Part shown: positions 1 to 9,339 of the stretch, piece by piece
Layout of the letters: each line of letters opens with the position of its first letter
Numbering within the stretch: the stretch's first letter is position 1
Notes under the pieces: generated by a model
Databases searched by the model: none
The model's input: only the letters and a program-made list of their open reading frames with translations
What the model was told of the DNA's origin: nothing
Position numbers and translations under genes: made by a program
Assembly: GCF_014207705.1 (NCBI RefSeq)
Contig: NZ_JACHIU010000001.1
Span: 310,001 to 374,000 of the forward strand
Direction: 5' to 3'
Source of the DNA: Sphaerisporangium rubeum
GTDB taxonomy: Bacteria > Actinomycetota > Actinomycetes > Streptosporangiales > Streptosporangiaceae
DNA length: 64,000 bases

Positions 1-590
1 CGGGGATCGTGCAGGGCAAGGTCAACAGCGGCAAGAAGGTCCACCTGGTCGACATGCACGCCACGCTGACCACCGGCGACCTCATCGACGGCATCCACCC
101 CACCGCAGGCGGCTACGACAAGATGGCCGCCACCTGGTACCGCGCACTCCAGTCGGTCTCCGGCAGCATCGGCCAGCCCGGGGGCAGCAGCCCGACCCCG
201 ACGCCGACCCCCACGCCGACACCGACCCCCACCCCCACGCCGACGCCGACTCCCACGCCGACTCCGACTCCCACGCCGACCCCCGGCGGCAAGTCGTGCA
301 CGGCGACGTACGCGATCACCGGCCAGTGGGGCGGCGGTTTCCAGGCCGACGTGGTCGTCACCGCCGGCAGCGCGCCGATCTCGTCGTGGACGGTGACGTG
401 GCGGTTCGCCAACGGCCAGGCCGTCACCCAGTCGTGGAGCGCCACGATCACCAGCAGCGGTGCCGACGTCACCGCGCGCAACGTCGACTACAACGGCGCG
501 CTCGGTGCCGGCGCGAAAGCACAGTTCGGGTTCCTCGGCTCATGGAACGGCACCAACAGCGCGCCTGTGCCGTCCTGTACCGCGGCCTGA
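1..590 (+). CDS. SGNH/GDSL esterase with C-terminal CBM2 (5' truncated by window edge)
   Basis: This is the C-terminal part of a secreted esterase; the reading frame is open from the window edge (codons in frame 3). The visible catalytic end carries the SGNH block V signature DGIHP, which holds the catalytic Asp and His, followed by a GGYDKMA helix typical of GDSL acetylxylan or carbohydrate esterases. A Thr-Pro linker of about 30 residues follows (nt 190-286). The last 95 residues form a family 2 carbohydrate-binding module (WGGGFQADV, WSATI, NVDYNGAL) that ends with a conserved Cys near the terminus. The likely role is removal of acetyl or other esters from xylan or cellulose-associated polymers outside the cell. 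It lies 27 bp upstream of a CBM2-GH43 gene, so the two are probably co-transcribed. Substrate and true start are not visible. Confidence 0.9.
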   Translation, partial: GIVQGKVNSGKKVHLVDMHATLTTGDLIDGIHPTAGGYDKMAATWYRALQSVSGSIGQPGGSSPTPTPTPTPTPTPTPTPTPTPTPTPTPTPTPGGKSCTATYAITGQWGGGFQADVVVTAGSAPISSWTVTWRFANGQAVTQSWSATITSSGADVTARNVDYNGALGAGAKAQFGFLGSWNGTNSAPVPSCTAA

Positions 591-617
591 CCCCGACCCA
601 CCCGCTGGAGGAACACA

Positions 618-2666
618 GTGCGCGTCACTCCCTACCGCCGCAGATTCGCGGCCGTGGTCGCGGCGATGCTGACCACGCTAGGACTCGTCAACGCCGTCTC
701 GGCGAACGCCGCCGTCGGATGCCGCGTCACCTACACGGTGACCAATGAATGGGGTGGCGGCTTCGGCGCGAACGTCGTCATCGACAACCTCGGTGACCCG
801 GTCAACGGCTGGCGGCTGACCTGGTCGTTCGCCGCCGGCCAGACCGTCACCCAGTTGTGGAACGGGACCGTCGCGCAGTCCGGCTCGCAGGTCACCGTCA
901 CCAACGCCGCGTACAACGGAAGCATCCCCACGAACGGCAACGTCTCGTTCGGCTTCAACGGCTCGTGGACCGGCAGCAACCCCGTGCCGTCGAGCTTCGC
1001 GCTCAACGGCACCACCTGCACCGGCACCACCGGCCCGTCCCCGACCCCGACGCCGACGGTCACCCCGACCCCGACTCCCACCCCCACGCCGACACCGACT
1101 CCGACACCCACCCCGACTCCGACACCGACTCCCACCCCGACACCGACGCCGACTCCCACTCCGACGCCTAGCGCGTCGTACAACAACCCGGTGGTGTGGC
1201 AGGACTTCCCGGATGTGGACATCATCCGTGTCGGTGAGGCGTACTACATGTCGTCGTCGACGTTCCACTATTCGCCTGGTGCGCCGATTCTTCGGTCGTA
1301 TGACCTGGTGAACTGGGAGTTCGCGGGTCACTCGGTGCCGACGCTGGACTTCGGCAACAAGTACAGCATGGTGGGTGAGCGTGCGTATGTGGACGGGATC
1401 TGGGCCTCGGCGTTCGCGCACCGTCCGAGTAACAACCAGTTCTACTGGCTGGGGTGCATCGACTTCGCCCGGACGTATGTGTACTCGTCCTCGACGGTGG
1501 AGGGTCCCTGGCAGCGGCGTTCCACGATCAACAAGTGTTACTACGACGCTGGTCTGCTGGTGGACGACAACGACACGATGTATGTGGCGTACGGGAACAC
1601 GCAGATCAGTGTGGCGCAGTTGTCGGCGGACGGTACCAGTGAGGTGCGGTCGCAGCAGGTGTTCAGTACTCCTTCCAGTGTCGGGACGTTGGAGGGTGCG
1701 CGGTTCTACAAGCGCAATGGTGCCTATTACATCTGGCTGACGCGTCCGGCCAATGGTCAGTACGTGTTGAAGTCGACCAATGGTCCGTTCGGTCCGTATG
1801 AGATGCGTCAGGTGCTGCTGAACATGCCGAGTCCGATCTCTGGTGGCGGTGTGCCGCATCAGGGTGGGCTGGTGCAGACGCAGAACGGTCAGTGGTACTA
1901 CATGGCGTTCGTGGACGCCTATCCGGGTGGCCGGGTGCCGGCGATGGCGCCGATCACCTGGACCTCCGACGGCTGGCCGACCGTGACCACCGTCAACGGC
2001 GGCTGGGGAGCCAGTTATCAGCGGCCGAACCTGCCGTGGCGTCCGGTGAAACCGCTGACCGGCACGGACACGTTCTCCGGGACGACCCTGGGTCCGCAGT
2101 GGGAGTGGAACCACAACCCCGACACCACGAAGTTCTCGGTGAACAACGGCTTGCGTCTGCAGACCGCCACCGTGACCAACGATCTGTACACCGCGCGCAA
2201 CACGTTGACGCACCGCACGCAGGGTCCGACGTCGACGGCGACGATCGAGCTGGATTACTCGACGATGCGTGACGGTGACCGGACGGGGTTGGCGATCTTG
2301 CGGGATTCGTCGGCGTGGATCGGGGTGCGGCGGGACAACGGTGCGACGAGGTTGGTGATGACCAACGGGCTGGCGATGAACAGTAGTTGGAACACCTCCA
2401 GTACCGGTACCGAGGTCGCGTCGACGGCGGTGTCGGGTGGCCGGATCTGGTTGCGGGCCAATGCCGACATCCGGCCGGGTACGGGCCGGCAGGCGCGGTT
2501 CTCTTACAGCACCGACGGGGTGAACTTCACCTCGTTCGGCCAGGCGATGACGCTCGGCAATGCCTGGAACTTCTTCCCCGGGCACCGGTTCGGCATCTTC
2601 AACTACGCCACCCAGGCCCTCGGCGGCTCGGTCACGGTACGCCAGTTCTCCCTGACCACGCCATAA
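618..2666 (+). CDS. Secreted CBM2-GH43 beta-xylosidase/alpha-L-arabinofuranosidase
   Basis: GTG start with GGAGG at 607-611. Of 682 aa, residues 1-32 are a signal peptide ending ANA. Residues about 34-135 form a CBM2 with end cysteines. Residues 140-185 are a Thr-Pro linker, about 190-480 a five-bladed GH43 catalytic domain, and about 490-682 a concanavalin-like C-terminal domain as in GH43 subfamilies with beta-xylosidase or exo-arabinofuranosidase activity. Catalytic positions expected in GH43 are present: Asp near 199 (FPDVDII), Asp near 316 (LLVDDND) and Glu near 358 (TLEGARFY). The product should trim xylo- or arabino-oligosaccharides outside the cell. The catalytic part uses many T- and G-ending codons (CGT, GGT, TCG) while the CBM2 part is strongly C-ending, which suggests a mosaic origin. 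Exact substrate cannot be read from sequence. Confidence 0.92.
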   Translation: MRVTPYRRRFAAVVAAMLTTLGLVNAVSANAAVGCRVTYTVTNEWGGGFGANVVIDNLGDPVNGWRLTWSFAAGQTVTQLWNGTVAQSGSQVTVTNAAYNGSIPTNGNVSFGFNGSWTGSNPVPSSFALNGTTCTGTTGPSPTPTPTVTPTPTPTPTPTPTPTPTPTPTPTPTPTPTPTPTPTPSASYNNPVVWQDFPDVDIIRVGEAYYMSSSTFHYSPGAPILRSYDLVNWEFAGHSVPTLDFGNKYSMVGERAYVDGIWASAFAHRPSNNQFYWLGCIDFARTYVYSSSTVEGPWQRRSTINKCYYDAGLLVDDNDTMYVAYGNTQISVAQLSADGTSEVRSQQVFSTPSSVGTLEGARFYKRNGAYYIWLTRPANGQYVLKSTNGPFGPYEMRQVLLNMPSPISGGGVPHQGGLVQTQNGQWYYMAFVDAYPGGRVPAMAPITWTSDGWPTVTTVNGGWGASYQRPNLPWRPVKPLTGTDTFSGTTLGPQWEWNHNPDTTKFSVNNGLRLQTATVTNDLYTARNTLTHRTQGPTSTATIELDYSTMRDGDRTGLAILRDSSAWIGVRRDNGATRLVMTNGLAMNSSWNTSSTGTEVASTAVSGGRIWLRANADIRPGTGRQARFSYSTDGVNFTSFGQAMTLGNAWNFFPGHRFGIFNYATQALGGSVTVRQFSLTTP

Positions 2667-2679
2667 GTGCTCGTACCAG

Positions 2680-2710
2680 AAGCCGGCCGGGTGTGACCCG
2701 GCCGGCTTCG
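2680..2710 (+). terminator. Intrinsic terminator after GH43 gene
   Basis: Perfect 14-bp inverted repeat with a GTG loop, 14 bp after the GH43 stop codon. No long U tract follows, as is common for actinomycete terminators. Confidence 0.75.
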
Positions 2711-2769
2711 CCACAGCCCGCCGTGTCCGCACGACCGGCTGGTTCGTCCCCGATAGAAGGAGAAGGTCA

Positions 2770-4305
2770 ATGTCCGGACTTGGCAACGTCCCGCGGGTGC
2801 TCCCGCGGCGGCGAAGCCGGCTGTCGCTGATCGCCGTCATCATGACGGCGATCCTCGGCGCCTCCATGGTCACCCTCGGCACGCAGTCCGCGTCGGCCGC
2901 GACCGTGGACACCAACGCCTGGTACGTCCTGATCAATCGCAACAGCGGCAAGGCGCTGGACGTGTACAACCTGTCCACCGCCGACGGCGCGCGCATCACC
3001 CAGTGGAGCCGTAACGACGGCAACCAGCAGCAGTGGCAGTTCGTCGACTCCGGCGGCGGCTACTACCGGCTGAAGTCCCGGTTGTCGGGCAAGGTGCTGG
3101 ACGTCAACGGCGCCTCCACGGCCAACGGCGCCGCGATCATCCAGTGGAGCGACCACAACGGCACCAACCAGCAGTTCCGCCTCGCCGACTCCGCCGGCGG
3201 CTACGTGCGGCTGATCAACCGCAACAGCAACCGGGTCATGGAAGTCCAGGGGGCCTCCACGGCCGACGGCGGCAACATCGTGCAGTACGACGACTGGGGC
3301 GGCAACAACCAGCAGTGGCAGCTCGTCCAGATCGGCGGCGGCAACCCCAACCCCACGCCGACCCCCACCCCGACGGTGACCCCGACCGGTGGCACCTGCC
3401 AGCTGCCGTCGTCGTACCGGTGGACCTCGACCGGTGCGCTCGCGCAGCCGAAGTCGGGCTGGGTGTCGCTGAAGGACTTCACCGTGGCGCCGTACCAGGG
3501 CAAGCACCTGGTGTACGCGACCACGCACGACTTCGGCTCCAGCTGGGGCTCGATGAACTTCAGCACCTTCACCAACTGGTCGGAGATGGGCTCGGCCACC
3601 CAGACCGGCATGAACCAGGGCACCGTCGCGCCGACGCTGTTCTACCACGCGCCGAAGAACATCTGGGTGCTGGCCTACCAGTGGGGAGGCAGCGCGTTCT
3701 CCTACAAGACCTCCACCAACCCCACCAACCCCAACGGCTGGTCGGCGGCACAGACCCTGTTCACCGGCAGCATCTCCAACTCCCAGACCGGGCCGATCGA
3801 CCAGACCCTCATCGCCGACGACCAGAACATGTACCTGTTCTTCACCGGTGACAACGGCCGGGTGTACCGGGCCAGCATGCCGATCGGGAACTTCCCCGGC
3901 AACTTCGGCTCCAACTACACCACCATCATGACCGACTCCACCAACAACCTGTTCGAGGCCGTCCAGGTCTACAAGCTCCAGAACCAGCAGCGCTACCTGA
4001 TGCTGGTCGAGGCCATCGGCTCGCAGGGCCGCTACTTCCGGTCGTTCACCGCCACCAGCCTCGGCGGCACCTGGACCCCCAACGCCGCCACCGAGAGCAA
4101 CCCGTTCGCGGGTAAGGCCAACAGCGGCGCCACCTGGACCAACGACATCAGCCACGGTGAGTTGATCCGCGTCAGCGCCGACCAGACCTTCACCGTCGAC
4201 CCCTGCAACCTGCAGCTGCTCTACCAGGGCCGCAGCCCGAGCTCCAACGGCGTCGACTACGGCCTCCTGCCGTACCGCCCCGGCCTGCTGACCCAGCAGC
4301 GCTAA
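2770..4305 (+). CDS. Secreted ricin-type lectin (CBM13)-GH62 alpha-L-arabinofuranosidase
   Basis: ATG start preceded by AGAAGGAGAAGG. Of 511 aa, residues 1-43 are a long signal peptide (arginine-rich n-region, cleavage after QSASA). Residues about 45-190 form a ricin B-type beta-trefoil with three repeats, each carrying a QxW-type motif (QQWQF, QQFRL, QQWQL). A short Pro-Thr linker follows, then GH62 at about 212-511. The GH62 active-site segments are visible: Asp in LKDFTVAP, Asp in GPIDQTLI and the general acid Glu in [12 protein letters not shown]62 enzymes remove single arabinofuranosyl groups from arabinoxylan. With the upstream esterase and GH43 gene it forms an extracellular xylan debranching set. 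It has its own upstream terminator, so it probably has its own promoter. Confidence 0.94.
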   Translation: MSGLGNVPRVLPRRRSRLSLIAVIMTAILGASMVTLGTQSASAATVDTNAWYVLINRNSGKALDVYNLSTADGARITQWSRNDGNQQQWQFVDSGGGYYRLKSRLSGKVLDVNGASTANGAAIIQWSDHNGTNQQFRLADSAGGYVRLINRNSNRVMEVQGASTADGGNIVQYDDWGGNNQQWQLVQIGGGNPNPTPTPTPTVTPTGGTCQLPSSYRWTSTGALAQPKSGWVSLKDFTVAPYQGKHLVYATTHDFGSSWGSMNFSTFTNWSEMGSATQTGMNQGTVAPTLFYHAPKNIWVLAYQWGGSAFSYKTSTNPTNPNGWSAAQTLFTGSISNSQTGPIDQTLIADDQNMYLFFTGDNGRVYRASMPIGNFPGNFGSNYTTIMTDSTNNLFEAVQVYKLQNQQRYLMLVEAIGSQGRYFRSFTATSLGGTWTPNAATESNPFAGKANSGATWTNDISHGELIRVSADQTFTVDPCNLQLLYQGRSPSSNGVDYGLLPYRPGLLTQQR

Positions 4306-4312
4306 AGGAGTG

Positions 4313-4346
4313 ACGCGGATCCGGCCCGTGCCTGCCGGATCCGTGT
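4313..4346 (+). terminator. Hairpin after GH62 gene
   Basis: 13-bp stem (one G-U pair) with an 8-base loop, 7 bp after the GH62 stop. It is the first of two hairpins between convergent genes. Confidence 0.65.
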
Positions 4347-4355
4347 CCACGCCGC

Positions 4356-4392
4356 ATCCCGCGCTCCCGCCGGCCAGGCGGGAGCGCGGGAT
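4356..4392. terminator. Bidirectional terminator between GH62 and multicopper oxidase genes
   Basis: Perfect 16-bp inverted repeat with loop GGCCA in a convergent intergenic region. Its last base overlaps the minus-strand stop codon of the oxidase. Confidence 0.75.
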
Positions 4393-6263
4393 CACCCGAT
4401 GACGTAGGGACGCATCATCTCGTTGTCCTCGTGTTCCAGCAGATGGCAGTGCCACACGAACCGGCCGGCCCGGTCGAACGAGGCCCTGACCCGCGTGACC
4501 TGCCGCGGGTAGGCGATCACCGTGTCCTTGAGCCCCCTCTCCCACGGCTCGGGAGGCAGGACGCCGCCGGTGAACGGCCGCCGGTCGACGACCTGGAACT
4601 GCACCTCGTGGATGTGGATGGGGTGCGCGTCGGCCGTGAGGTTCCGGATCTCCCATATCTCGACGCTCCCCACGGCGGGGTTCTCGGTGACGGGGTCGCT
4701 CCACATCCTCACCGTGGCACGGTCCCCTACGACGGTGGCGAGCACGTTCGCGACCGGCCCCGCGCCGCGCACCGTGGAGCGCTTCTCGACCAGGCCCAGG
4801 CTCCGTGTCGCCGTCGCCGCGCCGACCGGGGTGAACCGGGGGAGCGTGAGCCGGTCGGGTGGCACGGTCCGGTCGGGGCCCGTGAGGCGGCCGACGACGA
4901 ACTTCATCACCTGGCCGGTGGTCTCGGGGTCGGCGGGAGCGGCCCGCGGGTCGCCTTGGAACGGACCGTCGGGTCCTTCGTTGATCAGGTAGAACTCCGT
5001 GCCGGCCCGCAGGCCCGTGAAGTCCACGATGACGTCGGCCCGCTCGGCCGGGGCCATCAGCAGCCGGTCGAGCCGCACCGGCGCGGGGAGGTATCCACCG
5101 TCCGAGCCGATCTGCCAGAACGGCAGCACCGGCGGCGCCGGCCGCCGCGCGACGGGATCGGTCACGATCTTCAGGTCGAGCACGCGGCCGTTGCACCCGT
5201 TGAGGAAGCGCAGCCGGTAGCGGCGCGGCTCGACGTCCAGGTACGGCCAGGTGCTGCCGTTGACCGTCATGGCGGCGGCGAAGAACTCCGGGTTCCAGAT
5301 CGGCGGCACGTCGCTGTGCGGAACGTAGGGGCCGGTGAACCCGCGGCGACGGCCGGGGTAGTACAGGGAACCGTCGGCGGCGAACGACCTGTCCTGCACG
5401 ACGACGGGGATCTCGTGGTGCCGCGTGCCGTTGGCGCCGGGGGACGGGCCCGGCAGGACACCGGCGGGAAGGTCCTCGGGGCCGCCGCGCAGCAGGTAGA
5501 AACCGGCGAGTCCCGCGTAGACGTTGAGCCGGGTGATCCCGAGCGCGTGGTCGTGGTACCACAGCGTGGCCGGACGCTGGTCGTTGGCGTAGTGGGCCAC
5601 CGCGGTGCCGGGGGCCCACCTCGTGCCGTACGCCGCGGCGAACTTGTCGCGGAACGTCGCGTACCACGTGCCTTCGGTCGCGTACCCGGACGGGATGTCC
5701 TTGGCCACCGGCAGGTACCACGCCTCCGGGTAGCCGTCGCTCTCGTCGTCGCTGTGCCCGCCGTGCAGGTGGGTGACGATGGGGACCGGCCCGCGGTAGC
5801 GGCCGGGGGTGGCGGTGAACGCGGGCCGCGAGTCCCGACGCTCGGCGCCACCCGGCGGGTTGGCCCAGTGCAGCGTGGGGTCCACCGGCAGCAGGTGCTC
5901 CAGGTGGTTGCCGTCCCGGTCCACCAGTTCGTTGACCCATTCGATCCGCACCGGACGTCCGGCGGTCGCCTCCACGGTGAAGCCGGGGCTGTTGAAGGTG
6001 CGCGGATGCCGGACCGAGCCGTACCCCCAGACGGTGGTCGGCGGGCTGCCGGACGGCAGTATCTGCTGCCGGAACCGCCGGACACCGATCAGGTAGTGAT
6101 CGCCGGGTCCGTCCGCCGGCAGCGCCGGCATCATCGGCGGAACGGTCAGCGGTGTCACATACTTTGCCACCGAGGCGGGGTCGAGTATCCCCGCGGGCAG
6201 GAACCGCCGACCGGCGAGCAGCGCTGCGGCGCCGGCCTGGAGGAACCTCCGTCGTGTGATCAT
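4392..6263 (-). CDS. Tat-exported multicopper oxidase (CotA/bilirubin-oxidase-like)
   Basis: The 623-aa protein begins with a twin-arginine signal (RRRFLQAGAAALLAG), so it is probably exported folded with copper. All four copper-ligand segments are present: HLHGGH near residue 165, WYHDHALG, HPIHIHEVQF, and the C-terminal HCHLLEHEDNEMM with the type 1 Cys and axial Met. The layout (three cupredoxin domains, about 600 aa, C-terminal EHEDNxMMRPY) matches CotA/phenoxazinone synthase/bilirubin oxidase types rather than three-domain plant laccases. It would oxidise phenolics or metals with O2. The ATG has a strong GGAGGTGAGG upstream, and the gene is only 30 bp after the fused GH65 frame, so it is likely the last gene of a minus-strand operon. 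The natural substrate is unknown. Confidence 0.92.
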   Translation of the reverse strand: MITRRRFLQAGAAALLAGRRFLPAGILDPASVAKYVTPLTVPPMMPALPADGPGDHYLIGVRRFRQQILPSGSPPTTVWGYGSVRHPRTFNSPGFTVEATAGRPVRIEWVNELVDRDGNHLEHLLPVDPTLHWANPPGGAERRDSRPAFTATPGRYRGPVPIVTHLHGGHSDDESDGYPEAWYLPVAKDIPSGYATEGTWYATFRDKFAAAYGTRWAPGTAVAHYANDQRPATLWYHDHALGITRLNVYAGLAGFYLLRGGPEDLPAGVLPGPSPGANGTRHHEIPVVVQDRSFAADGSLYYPGRRRGFTGPYVPHSDVPPIWNPEFFAAAMTVNGSTWPYLDVEPRRYRLRFLNGCNGRVLDLKIVTDPVARRPAPPVLPFWQIGSDGGYLPAPVRLDRLLMAPAERADVIVDFTGLRAGTEFYLINEGPDGPFQGDPRAAPADPETTGQVMKFVVGRLTGPDRTVPPDRLTLPRFTPVGAATATRSLGLVEKRSTVRGAGPVANVLATVVGDRATVRMWSDPVTENPAVGSVEIWEIRNLTADAHPIHIHEVQFQVVDRRPFTGGVLPPEPWERGLKDTVIAYPRQVTRVRASFDRAGRFVWHCHLLEHEDNEMMRPYVIG

Positions 6264-6293
6264 GTTGCCTCACCTCCGCGGTGCCGGCGGGGA

Positions 6294-6956
6294 TCAGAAG
6301 CCGTCGACGCGTCGTCCGGTGATCTCGTGCGGGTCGACGCGCACGTACACGTCCCGTTCGCCGCCGGCCCATGGTTCGGGCCCTGGTTCCCCTGTCCGGG
6401 ACGGCTCCTCCGCCGTGAGACGGTGCGCCGTCCCGTGCACCAGCACGCTCCAGCCGGCCCGCCGCGCGTCGTCGAAGTGGTCGACCTCGAAGGTGATCGG
6501 TGATCCGGTGTCGTCCCCCGCACACAGCTCGCGGTCGACCGGGCCGCCGGTGCCGGTGCGGAAGACGATCGCCTCGTCCCGGTAGACGTAGTTGACCGGC
6601 AGGACCGTGGGACCGTCCTCGTCGCCGAAGGCGACCCTGCCGACGCCGCCGGGGGAGATCAGCCGCAGGCACTCCTCCGGTTCCAGCGCCGACAGGACCG
6701 GGTGGGCCGGGGGACGGCCACGGCCAGACGGCTGGTCGACGTCCCCGCCGAGCAGCGCGTCCGTCGTCGTGCGCAGTGCCGCGGCCAGCCGTACCAGGCT
6801 TCCCATGTCGGGAACCGACGGTCTGCACTCCAGGTAGTGCACGAACCCGGGTGCCATCCCCGCGCGCTCGGCCAGTTCCTCCTCGGTGAGCCCGAGGTCC
6901 TCCCGCAGGCGGGTGACGCGGCGGCCGAGGTCGCCGGGTGTGGATCGCTGTGTCAT
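6294..6956 (-). CDS. Internal-start HTH-XRE/pyridoxamine 5'-phosphate oxidase family protein
   Basis: 220 aa from an ATG at 6956, preceded by GGGAGGAGG at 4-nt spacing, a much better initiation site than that of the upstream GH65 frame. Residues about 8-70 form a cro/XRE helix-turn-helix (RLREDLGLTEEELAERAGM). Residues about 78-220 form a PNPOx-like split-barrel fold (RVAFGDEDGP, LPVNYVYRDEAIVFRT, SVLVHGTAHRL) that usually binds FMN or F420. Actinobacterial stand-alone proteins of this exact architecture exist, often near CBS-domain and universal-stress genes, so this is probably a separately made regulator or flavin protein. It lies wholly within the 3' end of the fused frame and is read in the same frame. 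Confidence 0.7.
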   Translation of the reverse strand: MTQRSTPGDLGRRVTRLREDLGLTEEELAERAGMAPGFVHYLECRPSVPDMGSLVRLAAALRTTTDALLGGDVDQPSGRGRPPAHPVLSALEPEECLRLISPGGVGRVAFGDEDGPTVLPVNYVYRDEAIVFRTGTGGPVDRELCAGDDTGSPITFEVDHFDDARRAGWSVLVHGTAHRLTAEEPSRTGEPGPEPWAGGERDVYVRVDPHEITGRRVDGF

Positions 6957-9329
6957 CGTCCTCCTCCCTTCGGCGGCGAGCGGGAAACGGCAGGTGCCGT
7001 CGCGGTGCACGGCGGCGTGGTGGCCCGCGGCCGTCACCGGCAGGCTCACCGGCCCGTCGTCGGCCCGGGACACCGTGACGAGGTCGTGCGTGGCCTCGAC
7101 CGACAGCCAGGCGCCGTGCACCTTGAGCGCCAGCGACAGCGAGGAGAGCCGGTCGGGGAGCAGGGGGTCGAGGTGGAGGCCCTGATGGCCGACGGCGAGG
7201 CCGAGGTAGCACCGCTGCACCAGGTCGAGGCTGCCTGCCATGGCGCCGAGATGGATGCCTTCGCACGTCGTGCCACCCTGCACGTCGTTGACGTCGCTGC
7301 CGAGCGCCTCGGTGAAGAACCGCCACGACCGCGCGCGGTCGGAACGCGACAGCACCCAGGCGTGGACGACGGCGCTGAGCGTCGAGCCGTGCGAGGTGCG
7401 CCGCAGGTAGTAGCGGATCGTCCTCGGGATCAGCTCGGGTTCGCACGGGTAGCCGAGGCGTTCGAGGATGCCGAGCAGCTCGCCGGCGGTGAGCAGGTAG
7501 AACAGCATGAGGACGTCGGCCTGCTTGGAGGCGCGGTACCGGTTCGGGCTGTCGCCTTCGGCGTCGAGGACCCGGTCGAGCCGCCGCACACCCCGGTAGC
7601 GGTCCCAGTCGAGTTCCAGCAGATCGCCGTACCCGGTGAACTGGCTGATCACTCCGTCGTGGAAGTCGACCCGCATGCCGTGGGTGATCGCCGTCCACCG
7701 TTCCAGCTCGGCGGGCTCCAGTGACAGCCGCGCGACGAGCTCCTCCCGGTCGCGTCCGGGGAGCAGGTCGAGGGTCTGGCGCGCGCGCAGCAGCAGCCAC
7801 ACCGTCATGATGTTGGTGTAGGCGTTGTTGTCCAGGCCGGGCCGGGTGGCGCCGGGGTAGGCGTCGTGGTACTCGTCGGGTCCCATGACGCCGTGGATCT
7901 CGTAGCGTCCCGAGACCGGATCGAGCCGGGACAGCGCGGCGAAGAGCCTGGCGGTCTCGACGATCAGTTCGGCGCCGAACTCGGTCAGGAACTCGATGTC
8001 GTCGGTGGCCGTGTAGTGCCGCCAGACGTTGCAGGCGACGGCCAGCCCGACGTGCCGCTGGAGGTGGGAGCTGTCGGGGTTCCAGCGGCCCGAGCGCGGG
8101 TTGAGGTGGAGGAGCGGCGTGCTCTCCTGGCCGTCGCCGCCGCTCTGCCAGGGGAACAGCGCGCCGGTCAGGCCGGCGGCCCGCGCGACGGCCCGTGCCT
8201 CAGGCAGCCGCCGGTGGCGGTACCGCAGCAGCGCACGCGCGGTCTCGGGGAAGCGCACGTTGAGCCACGGCATGACGAACAGCTCGTCCCAGAACACGTG
8301 TCCCCGGTACGCCTCGCCGTGCAGCCCGCGGGCCGGCACCCCGACGTCGAGGTCGGCGCTGTGCGGGGAGAGCGTCTGCAGCAGGTGGAAGGTGTGCAGG
8401 TGGATGACCCGGGTCTCGGCGGGGTCGTCGACCGCCATCCTGGCGCGGGTCCACAGCCGGTCCCAGGCGAGTTCGTGCAGGCTCAGCAGGTGGTCGAAGC
8501 AGGGGGCCCGCGCGGCCCAGCGCACGGCGGCGGGGACGGCCTCCGCCACGGCGGGGTCGCGCGAGGTGGCGAGCGCGACGATCTTCACGACGGTCGCCGG
8601 CCGGCCCTGGTCCAGGTGGAGCTCGTGCACGGTGGCGATCAGGCCGGGTTCGCGCACCGTGCGGGCCGGCGCGTCGCCTGCCTCGGTGCGCGCGGCCAGG
8701 GCCACGGTGATCCGCGAGGAGGTGGTGTGCGCGCTGAGCCAGGTGAGACCGTCGCACAGACCGGTCTCCTGGCCGGTCAGGTGGTCGCCGCGCAGCTCGC
8801 GGTAGCGTTCGACGCCGCGGTTGGCCACCTTGCCGTCGAGTGCGGTGCGCACGCGCATCACCCCCTCCCAGTTCTCGGCCGTGAAGGTCGTCTCCAGCGC
8901 GGCGAGCCGGGGGTCGTCCATGGACACCAGGCGGCGCTGCCGTACCAGCGTCACCCGGTCCCGGTCGTCGCGGTACCGCAGGGTGCGGCGCAGCACGCCG
9001 TGCCGCATGTCGAGTTCCTGCCGGAAGTCCAGCAGGTCGGCGGTCTCCGGCAGGAACCATCCGCAGCCGGGGGTGGCGAAGGTCAGCGGCAGCCAGTTCG
9101 GCATGTTGACGAGCTCTTCGTTGGTGACGGCGTGTCCCGCCACGACCGACGTCAGCCGGTTGTAGCATCCCGCGACGTACGTACCGGGGTAGTGGACGTC
9201 GCCGGCCGCGGCCTCCGGTGCGGCGCCTCGTGTGGCGAAGCGGCCGTTGCCGAGCGCGCACAGGGTCTCGCGCCGCCTCTCCTCGGCCGGGTCGAAGCGG
9301 TCGTACTCAAGGGTCCACGCGTCGTCCAC
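6294..9329 (-). CDS. GH65 disaccharide phosphorylase in frame with HTH-PPOX module
   Basis: One open frame of 1011 codons. Residues 1-791 are a complete GH65 protein of the trehalose/kojibiose/maltose phosphorylase type: N-terminal beta-sandwich, (alpha/alpha)6 barrel with FPWQSGGDGQE, and the general acid Glu in MGPDEYHDAYPG followed by DNNAYTN. Residues 792-1011 are an XRE-type helix-turn-helix plus a pyridoxamine-5-phosphate-oxidase-like split barrel, normally a separate protein. No stop codon separates them, but residue 792 is an ATG with an excellent Shine-Dalgarno, so the second part is probably also (or mainly) translated alone. The GTG start at 9329 lies 10 bp after the CBS-BON stop with a weak RBS, suggesting translational coupling. 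The enzyme would phosphorolyse an alpha-glucoside in the cytoplasm; substrate is uncertain. A genuine fusion and a lost stop codon are both possible. Confidence 0.85.
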   Translation of the reverse strand: MDDAWTLEYDRFDPAEERRRETLCALGNGRFATRGAAPEAAAGDVHYPGTYVAGCYNRLTSVVAGHAVTNEELVNMPNWLPLTFATPGCGWFLPETADLLDFRQELDMRHGVLRRTLRYRDDRDRVTLVRQRRLVSMDDPRLAALETTFTAENWEGVMRVRTALDGKVANRGVERYRELRGDHLTGQETGLCDGLTWLSAHTTSSRITVALAARTEAGDAPARTVREPGLIATVHELHLDQGRPATVVKIVALATSRDPAVAEAVPAAVRWAARAPCFDHLLSLHELAWDRLWTRARMAVDDPAETRVIHLHTFHLLQTLSPHSADLDVGVPARGLHGEAYRGHVFWDELFVMPWLNVRFPETARALLRYRHRRLPEARAVARAAGLTGALFPWQSGGDGQESTPLLHLNPRSGRWNPDSSHLQRHVGLAVACNVWRHYTATDDIEFLTEFGAELIVETARLFAALSRLDPVSGRYEIHGVMGPDEYHDAYPGATRPGLDNNAYTNIMTVWLLLRARQTLDLLPGRDREELVARLSLEPAELERWTAITHGMRVDFHDGVISQFTGYGDLLELDWDRYRGVRRLDRVLDAEGDSPNRYRASKQADVLMLFYLLTAGELLGILERLGYPCEPELIPRTIRYYLRRTSHGSTLSAVVHAWVLSRSDRARSWRFFTEALGSDVNDVQGGTTCEGIHLGAMAGSLDLVQRCYLGLAVGHQGLHLDPLLPDRLSSLSLALKVHGAWLSVEATHDLVTVSRADDGPVSLPVTAAGHHAAVHRDGTCRFPLAAEGRRTMTQRSTPGDLGRRVTRLREDLGLTEEELAERAGMAPGFVHYLECRPSVPDMGSLVRLAAALRTTTDALLGGDVDQPSGRGRPPAHPVLSALEPEECLRLISPGGVGRVAFGDEDGPTVLPVNYVYRDEAIVFRTGTGGPVDRELCAGDDTGSPITFEVDHFDDARRAGWSVLVHGTAHRLTAEEPSRTGEPGPEPWAGGERDVYVRVDPHEITGRRVDGF

Positions 9330-9339
9330 CGGTCGCCGG

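Noticed and set aside
190..286. Short repeated units that might be a CRISPR or satellite array
   Set aside because: They are Thr-Pro codon repeats in a protein linker (also 1040-1170); no conserved repeat-spacer structure.
2767..7800. Minus-strand open frame of over 1,600 codons
   Set aside because: It spans oppositely oriented, well-supported genes, has no recognisable domains, and reflects lack of stop codons in high-GC DNA.
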